Shown here: positions 36,092-45,453 of the stretch, piece by piece
Position numbering within the stretch: position 1 is the stretch's first letter
Layout of the letters: each line of letters begins with the position of its first letter
Source of the DNA: an uncultured Pseudomonadota bacterium
GTDB taxonomy: Bacteria > Pseudomonadota > Alphaproteobacteria > Rs-D84
Length of the DNA stretch: 64,000 bases
Reading direction: 5' to 3'
Assembly (NCBI GenBank): GCA_902802115.1
Contig: CADCKW010000001.1
Span: forward strand, 216,700-280,699
Notes under the pieces: generated by a model
What the model saw: the letters and a program-made list of their open reading frames with translations, nothing else
The model's database searches: none
What the model was told of the DNA's origin: nothing
Position numbers and translations under genes: made by a program

Positions 36092-38485
36092 ATGGCAACA
36101 TTAACACTTGGAAAATCTGTGACTTTGGACGCGGTGCATAGCAAAAAAGGTGATTCCGTTTTTGTGGAACGCCGCCGTCGTATCGTCGCACCCGGCAATC
36201 ACGAATTGCGTGACGAACCCGAAAAGGTTGTGCAACATAATGCAGCAGACGAAAAATTGCGTGCCGTTTTAGAGGCCGCCAAGGCTCGTGAAGAAGAACA
36301 GAAAAAACGTCAGGCCGCCGAGGCTGCGGCTGCCGCCGCGCGCGAGGCTGAAATTGCGCGCGAGGCCGCAGAATACGAACAGGTTAAATCCCAGTTGTCT
36401 GCGCGTGAAAATGAATTAAACGCGGAACCTGATGTGACCCCTGAACCCGATGTTGCGCCTGTTCGTGATGAACGCAATAAAAAACAGCAATTTACATCGC
36501 ATCAACGTCCAAATCGTAATAATGATGATGAAGATTCTACACCAAAAAACAATACAAAATCGTTTAAAAAAGATTTTAAAAAATCTGGAAAAATCTCTAT
36601 TCATGACATTATTATCAGCAACGATGACGACGATGATGAAATTGAATTGCGTGGTGCCAATCGTCGCCGCAGCGAGGCATCGTTAAAACGTTTTCGTGAA
36701 AAGGCACGTGCGGTATTTTCTGCACCACAAAAGGTTGAACGCGTCGTAAATCTGGGCGAAACAATTGTTGTCAAAGATTTGGCAAATGCGCTGGCGGAAA
36801 AGGTTGGCAATGTTATCAAAAAATTGATGGAAATGGGTATGATGGTATCTGTTAATCAATCTATTGATGCCGATACAGCCGAACTGATTGCGGGCGAATT
36901 TGGTGCAACGGTAAAACGTGTTGTTGTTAAACCGTATGCCGACCAATTAGAACGCGAACCAAACCCAGAAAATTTAACACCGCGTGCGCCAATTGTGACC
37001 GTTGTGGGACATGTTGATCATGGTAAAACATCTTTGCTGGACGCATTCCGTAATGCAAATGTCGTTGCTGGCGAGGCTGGCGGAATTACCCAGCATATTT
37101 CATCGTACGAGGTTAAAACATCGTCTGGTCAAATGATTACATTTTTGGATACACCGGGTCATGAAACATTTACGGCTATGCGTGCGCGTGGCGCCCAAAT
37201 GGCAGATATTGTTGTGTTGGTTGTTGCGGCAAACGATTCAATTATGCCACAAACCATAGAGGCAATAAACCATATTCGTGCGGCAAATGTTCCATTTATT
37301 GTTGCAATAAATAAATGCGACCTGCCCGAAGCCAATCCTGAAAAGGTTAAAATTGACTTACTGCAACAAGAAGTCCAGGTTGAATCAATGGGTGGTGATG
37401 TTCAATGTGTTGAAATTTCTGCCAAGAAAAGAACTAATTTGGATAAACTAGAAGAGGCGATTTTGTTGCAAGCGGCCATGATGGATTTGCGTGCGGACGC
37501 TGATATGCCTGCGGTTGCCAATGTTGTAGAGGCAAAAATGGAACGGGGGCTTGGTGCGGTTGCAACAATGATTATCCGCCAGGGAACATTAAAGATTGGC
37601 GATGTTTTTGTTGTTGGTGAAACATTTGGACGTGTTCGTGGATTGATAAATTCTTTTGGCGAACGTGTAAAATCTGTAAAGCCTGGGCAACCAGTTATGG
37701 TGTTGGGTTTGGATTCTGTGCCTTCTGCGGGTGATGAATTGCGTGTTATGGAAACCGAGGCCCAAACGCGTGAGGTTGCCGCATATCGTGTGCAACAGGC
37801 CAAAGATAAAGCCAATGCGGTAAAACGTTCATCATTGCAAGATTTGTTTGCGGCGCGTGACGAATCTAAAAAATTGATGTTGCCGGTTATTTTGCGTGCC
37901 GATGTGCAGGGTTCTGTCGAGGCTATTACCGACATGTTGCGTGGAATCAATACTGACAAAGTTGGTGTTGATATATTGTCGTCTGGTGTTGGTCAAATTA
38001 CCGAAGGCGATATTCGACTTGCAACGGCATCTGGTGCGGTTATTATTGCGTTTAATGTTCGTGCCGACAGTGCTGTTCGTGATATGGCACGCGCGGGCGG
38101 TGTTGATATACGTTATCACAGTGTTGTATATCGTATCACCGATGAAATCAAAGAAATATTGTCTGGTAAATTGGCACCTGAAAAACGCGAAACATTTATT
38201 GGTTATGCCGATGTTATTGCCTTATTTACCGTTGGCAAAGGCACGCGTGTTGCTGGTTGTCGTATGACCGAAGGTGTAATTAAAAAAGATGCTTTTGTTC
38301 GATTATTGCGCGACAATGTTGTGATATATGACGGTAAAATTGGCGAATTGCGTCGTGAAAAAAATGAAGTCAAAGAAGTATCGGGTGGTGTTGAATTCGG
38401 TATGAGTTTCGACAAATATAACGACCTGAAAGAAGGCGACCGCGTTGAATGTTATGAGGTCACCGAGGTTCGTGCCGAAATTTAA
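36092..38485 (+). CDS. infB: Translation initiation factor IF-2
   Basis: GTPase that places initiator tRNA on the 30S subunit. A short Ala/Glu/Arg-rich helical N-terminal region (about residues 55-115) and an acidic stretch precede the IF2-N-like domain. The G domain begins near residue 305 with GHVDHGKTSLLDAF; DTPGHE and NKCD follow. Domains II-IV end in VECYEVTEVRAEI. 797 residues. A terminator follows, so rbfA and truB, usual partners, are not in this operon. Confidence 0.98.
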   Translation: MATLTLGKSVTLDAVHSKKGDSVFVERRRRIVAPGNHELRDEPEKVVQHNAADEKLRAVLEAAKAREEEQKKRQAAEAAAAAAREAEIAREAAEYEQVKSQLSARENELNAEPDVTPEPDVAPVRDERNKKQQFTSHQRPNRNNDDEDSTPKNNTKSFKKDFKKSGKISIHDIIISNDDDDDEIELRGANRRRSEASLKRFREKARAVFSAPQKVERVVNLGETIVVKDLANALAEKVGNVIKKLMEMGMMVSVNQSIDADTAELIAGEFGATVKRVVVKPYADQLEREPNPENLTPRAPIVTVVGHVDHGKTSLLDAFRNANVVAGEAGGITQHISSYEVKTSSGQMITFLDTPGHETFTAMRARGAQMADIVVLVVAANDSIMPQTIEAINHIRAANVPFIVAINKCDLPEANPEKVKIDLLQQEVQVESMGGDVQCVEISAKKRTNLDKLEEAILLQAAMMDLRADADMPAVANVVEAKMERGLGAVATMIIRQGTLKIGDVFVVGETFGRVRGLINSFGERVKSVKPGQPVMVLGLDSVPSAGDELRVMETEAQTREVAAYRVQQAKDKANAVKRSSLQDLFAARDESKKLMLPVILRADVQGSVEAITDMLRGINTDKVGVDILSSGVGQITEGDIRLATASGAVIIAFNVRADSAVRDMARAGGVDIRYHSVVYRITDEIKEILSGKLAPEKRETFIGYADVIALFTVGKGTRVAGCRMTEGVIKKDAFVRLLRDNVVIYDGKIGELRREKNEVKEVSGGVEFGMSFDKYNDLKEGDRVECYEVTEVRAEI

Positions 38486-38507
38486 TTGATTTTGTAAAAA
38501 AATAGTG

Positions 38508-38532
38508 GGGGCAATTAAACGCCCCTTTTTTT
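38508..38532 (+). terminator. Intrinsic terminator after infB
   Basis: GGGGC-AATTAAAC-GCCCC stem followed by seven T. Confidence 0.85.
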
Positions 38533-38564
38533 ATATTTATTTTTGTGATATAATATAAAATACG

Positions 38565-39089
38565 ATGAAAAATTTATTTACGATTTTTTTATGTTTGATT
38601 TGTATGCCGGCATTTGCAACAGACGGTTATGTTGAATATGTTGATGTTGATACAAATCCAATTCCTGAAAATGTCGCATTGTTGGAACAATTAAATGCGC
38701 CTGGGTATGTTGATGATACTGGCATTGCATGGCGCGAATTTGCGTCTGGATATTTTGAATTGGACGGAACCGCGCAAAGTCATGCGACCGGATTAAATCC
38801 TGGGGATTGGCGTGCATTTAACGGCGAAACCCAGGTTCTGGGGACCGCCACATGTAATTCGTATTCCAAAAATACGGATACATATTTTGCGGCGGGCGAA
38901 ACGCGTGGTGCAAATTGTTGGTGTAAAATTATCGCAACAACCAATAATATCCATAAATCCAGCCCCAGTAAATGGGTTTATCGTGGTGAATATGAAAATC
39001 CTGGACAGTGTGCAAATCTTTGTACATATCGTTGTTCGTATAATTTCTTGGACGACCCAGAATTTCGTGGCGAAATATTGAATAAATAA
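38565..39089 (+). CDS. Secreted cysteine-rich protein, unknown function
   Basis: A 174-residue protein with a cleavable signal peptide (residues 1-18, ending PAFA). The mature part contains eight cysteines clustered towards the C-terminus: ATCNSY, GANCWCKI, and GQCANLCTYRC, a spacing that suggests several disulfides in a small domain. It is aromatic-rich, which is usual for surface or exported domains. It stands alone between two terminators, without a clear Shine-Dalgarno. I recognise no named family, but the WCK...KWVYRGEY...CANLC pattern looks like a domain and not random sequence. Confidence 0.72.
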   Translation: MKNLFTIFLCLICMPAFATDGYVEYVDVDTNPIPENVALLEQLNAPGYVDDTGIAWREFASGYFELDGTAQSHATGLNPGDWRAFNGETQVLGTATCNSYSKNTDTYFAAGETRGANCWCKIIATTNNIHKSSPSKWVYRGEYENPGQCANLCTYRCSYNFLDDPEFRGEILNK

Positions 39090-39092
39090 AAA

Positions 39093-39120
39093 TCCCGCAT
39101 AAATTGCGGGTAATTTTTTT
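39093..39120 (+). terminator. Intrinsic terminator after the secreted protein gene
   Basis: TCCCGCATAAATTGCGGG hairpin followed by TAATTTTTTT, four bases after the stop. Confidence 0.8.
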
Positions 39121-39137
39121 ATCAAAATCATTTATAT

Positions 39138-39602
39138 TTAACTGTTTTTGCGTTTTCTAAATTCGTCCAATGATACAACGCGTGCATCATCTTGCACACC
39201 TTTTTCACCGTCCAAAGGCAATTCCATATCATTATCGGCGGCATCTGGTGATGATTTATGTTGAAAAGTTAAAATAAAATCAACGGACGGGTCTTTGAAT
39301 TCAACCAATGCCGAAAAAGGCACGCGAATAAAAAATGGTCGTCCATCAAAAGTCAGTTGCACACCAAACTCTTTATCGGAAACATGCAAATTATTATAAG
39401 AATATTGCAACACGATTGTCATAACATCAGGATACCGCATACGCAAAAAATCAGGTAATTGAACACCGGCATCGCGTGTCTTGAAAGTAATGAAAAAATG
39501 CGACCCATCGCCCAAACCGTTTATTTGTGCATGAATCAAAGCATCTTTGACCACAGATTTTAATGCGTTATCCAACAATAATTGATAATCAATTCGTGCC
39601 AT
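39138..39602 (-). CDS. sspB: ClpXP adaptor SspB, alphaproteobacterial type
   Basis: Delivers ssrA-tagged substrates to ClpXP. The ATG at 39602 (MARIDYQLLL) has GAAGGATA just upstream. The folded domain carries HFFITFKTRDAGVQLPDFLRMRYPDVMTIVLQ, and a flexible acidic linker leads to the C-terminal ClpX-binding motif VVSLDEFRKRKNS. Both features are characteristic of alphaproteobacterial SspB. 154 residues. The start is one base from the recF stop, so it is cotranscribed with recF. Confidence 0.94.
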   Translation of the reverse strand: MARIDYQLLLDNALKSVVKDALIHAQINGLGDGSHFFITFKTRDAGVQLPDFLRMRYPDVMTIVLQYSYNNLHVSDKEFGVQLTFDGRPFFIRVPFSALVEFKDPSVDFILTFQHKSSPDAADNDMELPLDGEKGVQDDARVVSLDEFRKRKNS

Positions 39603-39603
39603 A

Positions 39604-40689
39604 TTATCCTTCTTTGGCATACAGTATATTATTTATTTCGCCATTGTTGCAAGTGACAAATATTGCGTCATCGATATCGATAAAAGAATTTTTATCCAGA
39701 CCTGTTGCCCAAACCTGGGTATGTGTTTGTTTTAACGAACCAAAAATTTTTGCACGCGCACCCGCGTCCAGATGTGCGGCGGCCTCGTCAAACAAAACGA
39801 TACATTTGCGCTTGGTTTTTGTATGTAATAAATTTGTGTGTGCCAAAATTAAATCAAACAAAGCCATTTTTTGCTGACCGGTACTGGTTAATTTCACAGG
39901 TAATTTTAATTCATTGTTAAACATACCAAAATCTGCCTTGTGTGGTCCGTCCAGAACCATTTTGTCGCCAACCAATATTCTGTTTTGTTCCAAATATTTT
40001 CTGTATTCGCGTTCGACCGCCGCAACGGGCATACCACTGATAATCATTTTTTCGGTTAAACCATCAACTGATACAGAAAATTTATCCAAAAAATAATTTA
40101 ATTCACCGGCATATTGCACGCGTGTTGCCGATATAGCCACCGCGGCGGCGGCCAATTGGTCATCTAATGCGTCCAACCATTTTGGGTCTGCGCCATTTTT
40201 TAGTGCAAATGCGCGTGATGTTAATATTTTTGAAAAATTTGCACACCGTCCATTATGGTTTGTATCAAATGTGCTGGCCAATCTGTCAAAAAAAGCGCGT
40301 CTGTCGGCACCAGAATCCACAAACAATCTGTCTTCTTTTGGGGAAATCCAAACGATTTGTAATAACTTTCCCAGATTACTTAAATTTGCGGATTCATCGT
40401 TTATCTTGGCATGTCGATTATTGTCCCCAGAATTAAAATATACAGATATCGAATCCCCGTCATCTGTTTCGGCATATACCGAAAAACCGCCAGAACCATC
40501 AAATCGTGCAATTTCGCCCATGTCTGCGCCACGCATGCCGCGGTCGCCCGCCAACATAGAAATTGCTTCCAGTATTGCGGTTTTTCCCGCGCCATTTTCG
40601 CCAACAATAATAATGTTTTTTGCATCACGCACATTTATGCGTGAAATTTTATGATTACGAAAATCGTTCAAAGTCAAACAGTTAATCAT
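39604..40689 (-). CDS. recF: DNA replication and repair protein RecF
   Basis: SMC-like ATPase that loads RecA at gaps with RecO and RecR. I chose the ATG at 40689 (MINCLTLNDFRNH), which matches RecF N-termini; the longer frame to 40761 runs into tRNA-Cys. Walker A is GENGAGKT (residues 30-37) and Walker B is CIVLFDEAAAHLD. The signature LTSTGQQKMALFDLILA precedes it. About 361 residues. recF is away from its classical dnaA-dnaN-recF setting. Confidence 0.95.
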   Translation of the reverse strand: MINCLTLNDFRNHKISRINVRDAKNIIIVGENGAGKTAILEAISMLAGDRGMRGADMGEIARFDGSGGFSVYAETDDGDSISVYFNSGDNNRHAKINDESANLSNLGKLLQIVWISPKEDRLFVDSGADRRAFFDRLASTFDTNHNGRCANFSKILTSRAFALKNGADPKWLDALDDQLAAAAVAISATRVQYAGELNYFLDKFSVSVDGLTEKMIISGMPVAAVEREYRKYLEQNRILVGDKMVLDGPHKADFGMFNNELKLPVKLTSTGQQKMALFDLILAHTNLLHTKTKRKCIVLFDEAAAHLDAGARAKIFGSLKQTHTQVWATGLDKNSFIDIDDAIFVTCNNGEINNILYAKEG

Positions 40690-40701
40690 AATGGAAAAAA
40701 T

Positions 40702-40775
40702 TGGAGGCCAGGGTCGGAATCGAACCGGCATACAAGGATTTGCAGTCCTCTGCATAACCACTCTGCCACCTGGCC
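40702..40775 (-). tRNA. tRNA-Cys (GCA)
   Basis: Minus-strand cloverleaf: acceptor GGCCAGG/CCTGGCC, anticodon loop CTGCAAA (anticodon GCA), T-arm GCCGG TTCGATT CCGAC, discriminator T as required for cysteine, encoded CCA. It lies 12 bases upstream of recF on the same strand. Confidence 0.96.
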
Positions 40776-40873
40776 ATCACTTACAATGTGTGCAGTCATA
40801 TTAAACGAAAAAATATGCCATTGCAACCATAAAATTTGTGATAAAAATCGGTAATATAAATAACGGTTTTTTG

Positions 40874-40903
40874 TTGCAATAACTTGTTGATTTACCGTAT
40901 AAT
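40874..40903 (+). promoter_or_regulatory. Promoter of the tolC efflux operon
   Basis: TTGCAA, an 18-base spacer, then a perfect TATAAT, ending 29 bases before the tolC ATG. Confidence 0.75.
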
Positions 40904-40932
40904 ATCAAAGATAAATATTGCGAGAGAGATTA

Positions 40933-42288
40933 ATGAAAAAATACATTTTACCTATTGTTTTGGTGCCGTTTTCCGCGTTTGGTGCGGACGATTGCGCGAC
41001 AATCCGCAGGGTCCCAGATACTGTTTTAACATTACAACAAGTTGTTGATTATGGTTTGTGTCGCAATCCACAAACGGCGGCGGCATACGCATCGTATCGT
41101 GCGTCACATTTTAATAAAAATGCTGGCTATGCGGCATATTTACCATCTGTGTCGGCGGGATTGTCGGCTGGAAAAAATTATGTCAGTAAAAATACAACCG
41201 GTCCAAATGTTAAAACTGGCTGGCAAGATTGGAATTACAGTGCATCTTTATCGGCATCGTATTTAATATTTGATTTTGGAAAACGCAGTGCAGATTTTGC
41301 GGCGACTTTGGCACAATATCGTGCGGCTGGGTTTGATTATGATGAATCAATTCAAAATTATGTCTATTCTGTCATTGGTGCATACTATGAATTGTTGAAT
41401 GCAGACGCATCTGTCGAGGCGGCAAAAATGACATTAAAGGTTGCACAAACCGCCAAAGACACAGCGGATAAAAAATTCAAGGCCGGTGCGGTTGCCAAGG
41501 CTGATGTTTATCGTGCGGACACAACTTTGGCGTCGGCGGAATTAAAATTGGAACGTGCAAAAAACAATCGTGAAATTGCCAAGGGAACACTTCTTACGAA
41601 ATTATCGTTTCCCGCCGACCAAGAAATTATAATTGCTGATATGCCGGCTTCGTTTGGCAGCGATGCCGAAAGTGAAAATATTGATAAACTGATAGAGGTT
41701 GCGCGTAAAAAACGCCCTGACCTGTTGAAAGCATCGGCGAACAAAGATGCGGCATGGAATCGTCGTGCCAGTGCGTTTTTGAAAAATTTACCGTCTATTT
41801 CTGCGTCTGCATCGCTTGGTTGGGGCGATGATAATTTTAGCGATACTTTCAGTCCCAGCAGTAATGATTTAAACGGTTCTATTGGTATTCGTGCGTCTAT
41901 GCCGATATTTGCGGGTTTTGCGAATATGTACGGGCTTCGTGCGGCGAATTCAAATTATGAAACAGCGGTTGAAAACGAACGTGCGGTTAAAAATAATGCG
42001 ATGATGGACGTTTTTACAGCATATCAAAATTATAAAACTGCAAAAACAGTATTGGAACAAACGGATGCGTTGTTGAAATCTGCAACCGAAACAGAACGCG
42101 TCACATCTGGTATGTACAAGGTCGGGCGCAGCACCATGTTGGATTGGCAACAGGCGCAAAGTGATTTGGCAGATGCCCGCAATCAAAACAATGCGGCAAA
42201 ATATGATTTGTATGTAAAACGCGCGGCGGTTGCGCTGGCGATTGGTGATATACAATCACAAATAGATGGGGGAACAAATGTTAAGTAA
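40933..42288 (+). CDS. tolC: TolC-family outer-membrane efflux protein
   Basis: Trimeric outer-membrane channel. A signal peptide (MKKYILPIVLVPFSAFGA) is followed by two outer-membrane efflux repeats of long helices (for example AAKMTLKVAQTAKDTADKKFKAGAVAKADVYRA and the equivalent late in the protein, VTSGMYKVGRSTMLDWQQAQSDL). I chose the ATG at 40933 rather than the TTG at 40918 because the signal peptide starts there and GAGAGA lies upstream. 451 residues. Its end overlaps the adaptor gene by 11 bases. Confidence 0.93.
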   Translation: MKKYILPIVLVPFSAFGADDCATIRRVPDTVLTLQQVVDYGLCRNPQTAAAYASYRASHFNKNAGYAAYLPSVSAGLSAGKNYVSKNTTGPNVKTGWQDWNYSASLSASYLIFDFGKRSADFAATLAQYRAAGFDYDESIQNYVYSVIGAYYELLNADASVEAAKMTLKVAQTAKDTADKKFKAGAVAKADVYRADTTLASAELKLERAKNNREIAKGTLLTKLSFPADQEIIIADMPASFGSDAESENIDKLIEVARKKRPDLLKASANKDAAWNRRASAFLKNLPSISASASLGWGDDNFSDTFSPSSNDLNGSIGIRASMPIFAGFANMYGLRAANSNYETAVENERAVKNNAMMDVFTAYQNYKTAKTVLEQTDALLKSATETERVTSGMYKVGRSTMLDWQQAQSDLADARNQNNAAKYDLYVKRAAVALAIGDIQSQIDGGTNVK

Positions 42289-43459
42289 AATAAAAAATAT
42301 TTTATCATGGCCATTGCGTCATAAATGGTGGTCTTTGATAATAATTATTGTTGTGATTGCATTGTTTTTGATATTTGGTGGTACATCAAAAAAATCAAAC
42401 AAAGGCGATTTTGTGACGGTAAAAATCACGCGTGGCGATATGGAACAGGTTGTCAGTGCGACTGGCGAAATCAGTCCTGTAAATACGGTCAGTGTTGGTT
42501 CCCAGGTGTCTGGCACAATCGAAGATATTTTTGTTGATTTTAATTCCCAAGTTAAACAAGGCGAAGTTTTATTAAAAATTGAACCATCGGTATTACAGGC
42601 TTCTGTGACCGAGGCCAAGGCATCATTGGATTCTGCAAAATCACAACGTAATTTGGCAAAAAGTGATTATATTCGAGACCGTTCTTTGTATAACGATGGT
42701 TTTATCGCGCGTGCCGAAATGGAAAAATCCCAGGCTCAATATGAACAGGCCGAGGCCGCCGTTGTTCGTGCGCAATCACAATATGACAAAGCCGTCACAA
42801 ATTTGGGTTATGCAACAATTACATCGCCTGTAAATGGAACTGTGATTTCGCGCAAGGTTGATAAAGGTCAAACTGTCGCGGCATCTTTCCAAACCCCAGA
42901 TTTATTTGAAATCGCCGAAGATTTAACGAAAATGCAAATTGAAACCGCTGTTAGCGAGGCTGATATTGGTATGATTCAAACAGGTCAATCGGTTAATTTT
43001 ACTGTCGATGCATACTCTGGCGATAAATTCAAAGGTGTTGTGCGTCAAATTCGCCTGTCGCCAACAATGACATCTAATGTGGTTGTTTATACGGTTGTGA
43101 TTGATGTTGATAACGCAGATTTAAAATTGATGCCTGGAATGACCGCGTTTGTGACGATTGTTGTTAATCGTGCCGAAGATGTTTGGAAGGCACAAAATTC
43201 TGCATTTTTATTAAAATCATTTGCGAACATAGACCCGGCGGCTGCAAATGTATCAACGGCAAATCATCTGGCTGTGTTGCGTGATAAAAATGTGGTTATT
43301 ATTGATTATGAAAAAGGTTTGGTCACCGCAACCGAAACAGAAATTATTTCAAACGATGTAAAATCTGGCGACAGAATAATCGTTGGTCGTGTTGGCCAAG
43401 AATCCACAACAAAAAAATCTACAATGCGTGGCGGACCAATGGGCGGTGGCCCCAGATAA
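42278..43459 (+). CDS. macA: MacA-like periplasmic adaptor (HlyD/RND family)
   Basis: Links the inner-membrane ABC permease to TolC. An N-terminal membrane anchor (residues 15-37, WWSLIIIIVVIALFLIF) is followed by a barrel-sandwich hybrid (VSATGEISPVNTVSVGSQVSG), a helical hairpin (TEAKASLDSAKSQRNLAKSDY...) and the C-terminal barrel. The start at 42278 (MLSKIKN) has a GGGGGAAC ribosome-binding site; an in-frame ATG at 42266 is possible. 393 residues, ending in a glycine/methionine-rich GGPMGGGPR tail. Confidence 0.9.
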   Translation: MLSKIKNILSWPLRHKWWSLIIIIVVIALFLIFGGTSKKSNKGDFVTVKITRGDMEQVVSATGEISPVNTVSVGSQVSGTIEDIFVDFNSQVKQGEVLLKIEPSVLQASVTEAKASLDSAKSQRNLAKSDYIRDRSLYNDGFIARAEMEKSQAQYEQAEAAVVRAQSQYDKAVTNLGYATITSPVNGTVISRKVDKGQTVAASFQTPDLFEIAEDLTKMQIETAVSEADIGMIQTGQSVNFTVDAYSGDKFKGVVRQIRLSPTMTSNVVVYTVVIDVDNADLKLMPGMTAFVTIVVNRAEDVWKAQNSAFLLKSFANIDPAAANVSTANHLAVLRDKNVVIIDYEKGLVTATETEIISNDVKSGDRIIVGRVGQESTTKKSTMRGGPMGGGPR

Positions 43460-43475
43460 TAATAACGGTTTAAAA

Positions 43476-44225
43476 ATGGCAACAACGCAACCTGATGTAA
43501 TATCGATGGATAAAATCTGCAAAAGTTTTCCGCTGGAAATCGGCGGTGTTCAACAGGTTTTGTTTGATATAACATTTAATATAAAATCTGGTGAATTTGT
43601 ATCAATAATGGGACCATCGGGGTCTGGGAAATCAACATGTATGAATATTGTGGGTGCGCTGGACAGTGCGACATCTGGGGTGTATAAATTATATGGTCGT
43701 GATATATCAACAATGACGGCTGATGAATTGGCAGTGGTGCGAAATGAATATATCGGCTTTGTTTTTCAAAACTTTAATTTATTATCCAAAAGAAATATTC
43801 TGGACAATGTCATGTTGCCTTTGATGTATCGTGGTTTGCCAATGGACGAAAGGATTCGTCGTGCCCGCGAAATGTTAAAATTGGTTGGTTTGGAAAACTT
43901 TGAAACATATTTGCCGACACAATTATCCGGTGGAATGAAACAACGTGTTGCGATTGCGCGTGCATTGGCGGGTGACCCAAAATTGATTTTGGCGGACGAA
44001 CCAACCGGTGCATTAGATTCCAAAATGGGAAATGAAATTTTGCAGTTTTTTAAAAAATTAAACAAAGATATGGGTATAACAATCGTGATGATAACGCACG
44101 AATTTGATATTGCAAAATATTCAGACCGACTGATTCACATTTACGATGGTCGCATAACATACGATGGAAAAATTCCACGCAGTGAAGCCGATTTAATGCC
44201 AAAACATAAAAAGGACACAAAATGA
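43476..44225 (+). CDS. MacB-type ABC transporter ATPase
   Basis: Cytoplasmic ATPase of the MacB/LolD/FtsE class. Walker A is GPSGSGKST, the signature is LSGGMKQRVAIARAL, and Walker B is LILADEPTGALD with the class-typical PTGALD. I chose the ATG at 43476 (MATTQPDV), 17 bases after the adaptor stop; the longer open frame overlaps macA. 249 residues. E. coli MacB is one fused polypeptide, whereas here ATPase and permease are separate genes, as in YknXYZ-type systems. Confidence 0.95.
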   Translation: MATTQPDVISMDKICKSFPLEIGGVQQVLFDITFNIKSGEFVSIMGPSGSGKSTCMNIVGALDSATSGVYKLYGRDISTMTADELAVVRNEYIGFVFQNFNLLSKRNILDNVMLPLMYRGLPMDERIRRAREMLKLVGLENFETYLPTQLSGGMKQRVAIARALAGDPKLILADEPTGALDSKMGNEILQFFKKLNKDMGITIVMITHEFDIAKYSDRLIHIYDGRITYDGKIPRSEADLMPKHKKDTK

Positions 44226-45439
44226 CCTTTAACGATATAATGAAAGAATCTTGGCTGTCAATCAGTGGCAATAAATTGCGTTCTTTTTTGACCGTATTGG
44301 GTATTATTATTGGTGTTATGGCGGTGGTTATAATGGTTGCGGTTGGCGAAACAGTGCAACAATCAATCACAGACCAATTTTCGTCCCTGGGGACAAATAC
44401 AATTGTTATTCGTGCGGGTGCGGCGCGTGTTGGTGGTGTTCGCACCGGCAGTCGTCAAACATTAACCACCGATGATGCTGAATATTTGGCAAAAATGCCC
44501 GATGTTGCGGCGGTCAGTCCTATGCAAAATTCTGCCGCCCAGGTTGTATTTGGAAATAAAAATTGGGGGACATCATTGGTTGGTGTTTATCCTGATTATC
44601 AAACTGTTCAAAATATTGATATAGAATATGGAACATTTTTTGATATGGACGCGGTAAAAAGTGCATCTACATACGCGGTAATTGGTCCCGATACAGCCAA
44701 AGAATTAGAATTGCCATCAAATCCAGTTGGACAAATAATTCGAATTATGAATACACCGTTTGTAATTATCGGTGTCACCAAGGCCAAGGGCGATTCCGGT
44801 TTGGGCAGTCCTGATGACATGGTTTTAATTCCAATTACGACATTAAAAAAACGCCTATCCGGCAGTCGTTTTCCCAATGCGGTCCAAGCAATAGTATTAA
44901 AATTATATCAAGATGCTGATAATAATATTGCAACCGAACAAATTACGGCAATTTTGCGTTCGCGTCACAGGTTAAAAGATGGCGATGATGACGATTTTCA
45001 AATTACAGATATGAAACAGGTAATGGAAACAATGAATACTGTGACGGGATACATTAAATTGCTTCTTGTTGCGATTGCGGCGGTATCGTTGTTGGTTGGT
45101 TCAATTGGTATTATGAATATGATGTTGGTGTCTGTTGCGGAAAGAACGCGTGAAATCGGTGTGCGCAAGGCAATTGGTGCGCGCGAAAAAAACATTATTA
45201 TTCAATTTTTGTCGGAATCTGTTTTGATTTCGTTCATAGGTTCCATGACGGGTTTGGTTCTGGGCGAAGGTTTGGCCCAAGGTGTTGGTCGTTTTGCACT
45301 GGGATATAATGTTCCGTTGAGTATTTGGCCTGTTGTGGTATCTGTGACGGTTGCGATTGTGGTTGGTTTGGCGTCTGGGGTGTTTCCTGCGATTAAGGCG
45401 GCAAAATTAAACCCAATTGACAGTTTGCGTTATGAATAA
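44222..45439 (+). CDS. MacB-type ABC transporter permease (FtsX family)
   Basis: Inner-membrane mechanotransmission permease. Four transmembrane helices: one near residues 20-42 (LRSFLTVLGIIIGVMAVVIMVAVGE), then a large periplasmic MacB_PCD domain, then three C-terminal ones starting at SLLVGSIGIMNMMLVSVAERTREIGVRKAIGA, the FtsX signature. The start overlaps the ATPase stop by four bases (ATGA). 405 residues. Substrate unknown: MacAB systems export macrolides, peptides or siderophores. Confidence 0.95.
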   Translation: MTFNDIMKESWLSISGNKLRSFLTVLGIIIGVMAVVIMVAVGETVQQSITDQFSSLGTNTIVIRAGAARVGGVRTGSRQTLTTDDAEYLAKMPDVAAVSPMQNSAAQVVFGNKNWGTSLVGVYPDYQTVQNIDIEYGTFFDMDAVKSASTYAVIGPDTAKELELPSNPVGQIIRIMNTPFVIIGVTKAKGDSGLGSPDDMVLIPITTLKKRLSGSRFPNAVQAIVLKLYQDADNNIATEQITAILRSRHRLKDGDDDDFQITDMKQVMETMNTVTGYIKLLLVAIAAVSLLVGSIGIMNMMLVSVAERTREIGVRKAIGAREKNIIIQFLSESVLISFIGSMTGLVLGEGLAQGVGRFALGYNVPLSIWPVVVSVTVAIVVGLASGVFPAIKAAKLNPIDSLRYE

Positions 45440-45453
45440 TAGAAAGGAAACAT

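Noticed and set aside
43383-43475. N-terminal extension of the ABC ATPase
   Set aside because: It overlaps macA in another frame and has no ABC-like sequence; the ATG at 43476 gives a normal N-terminus.
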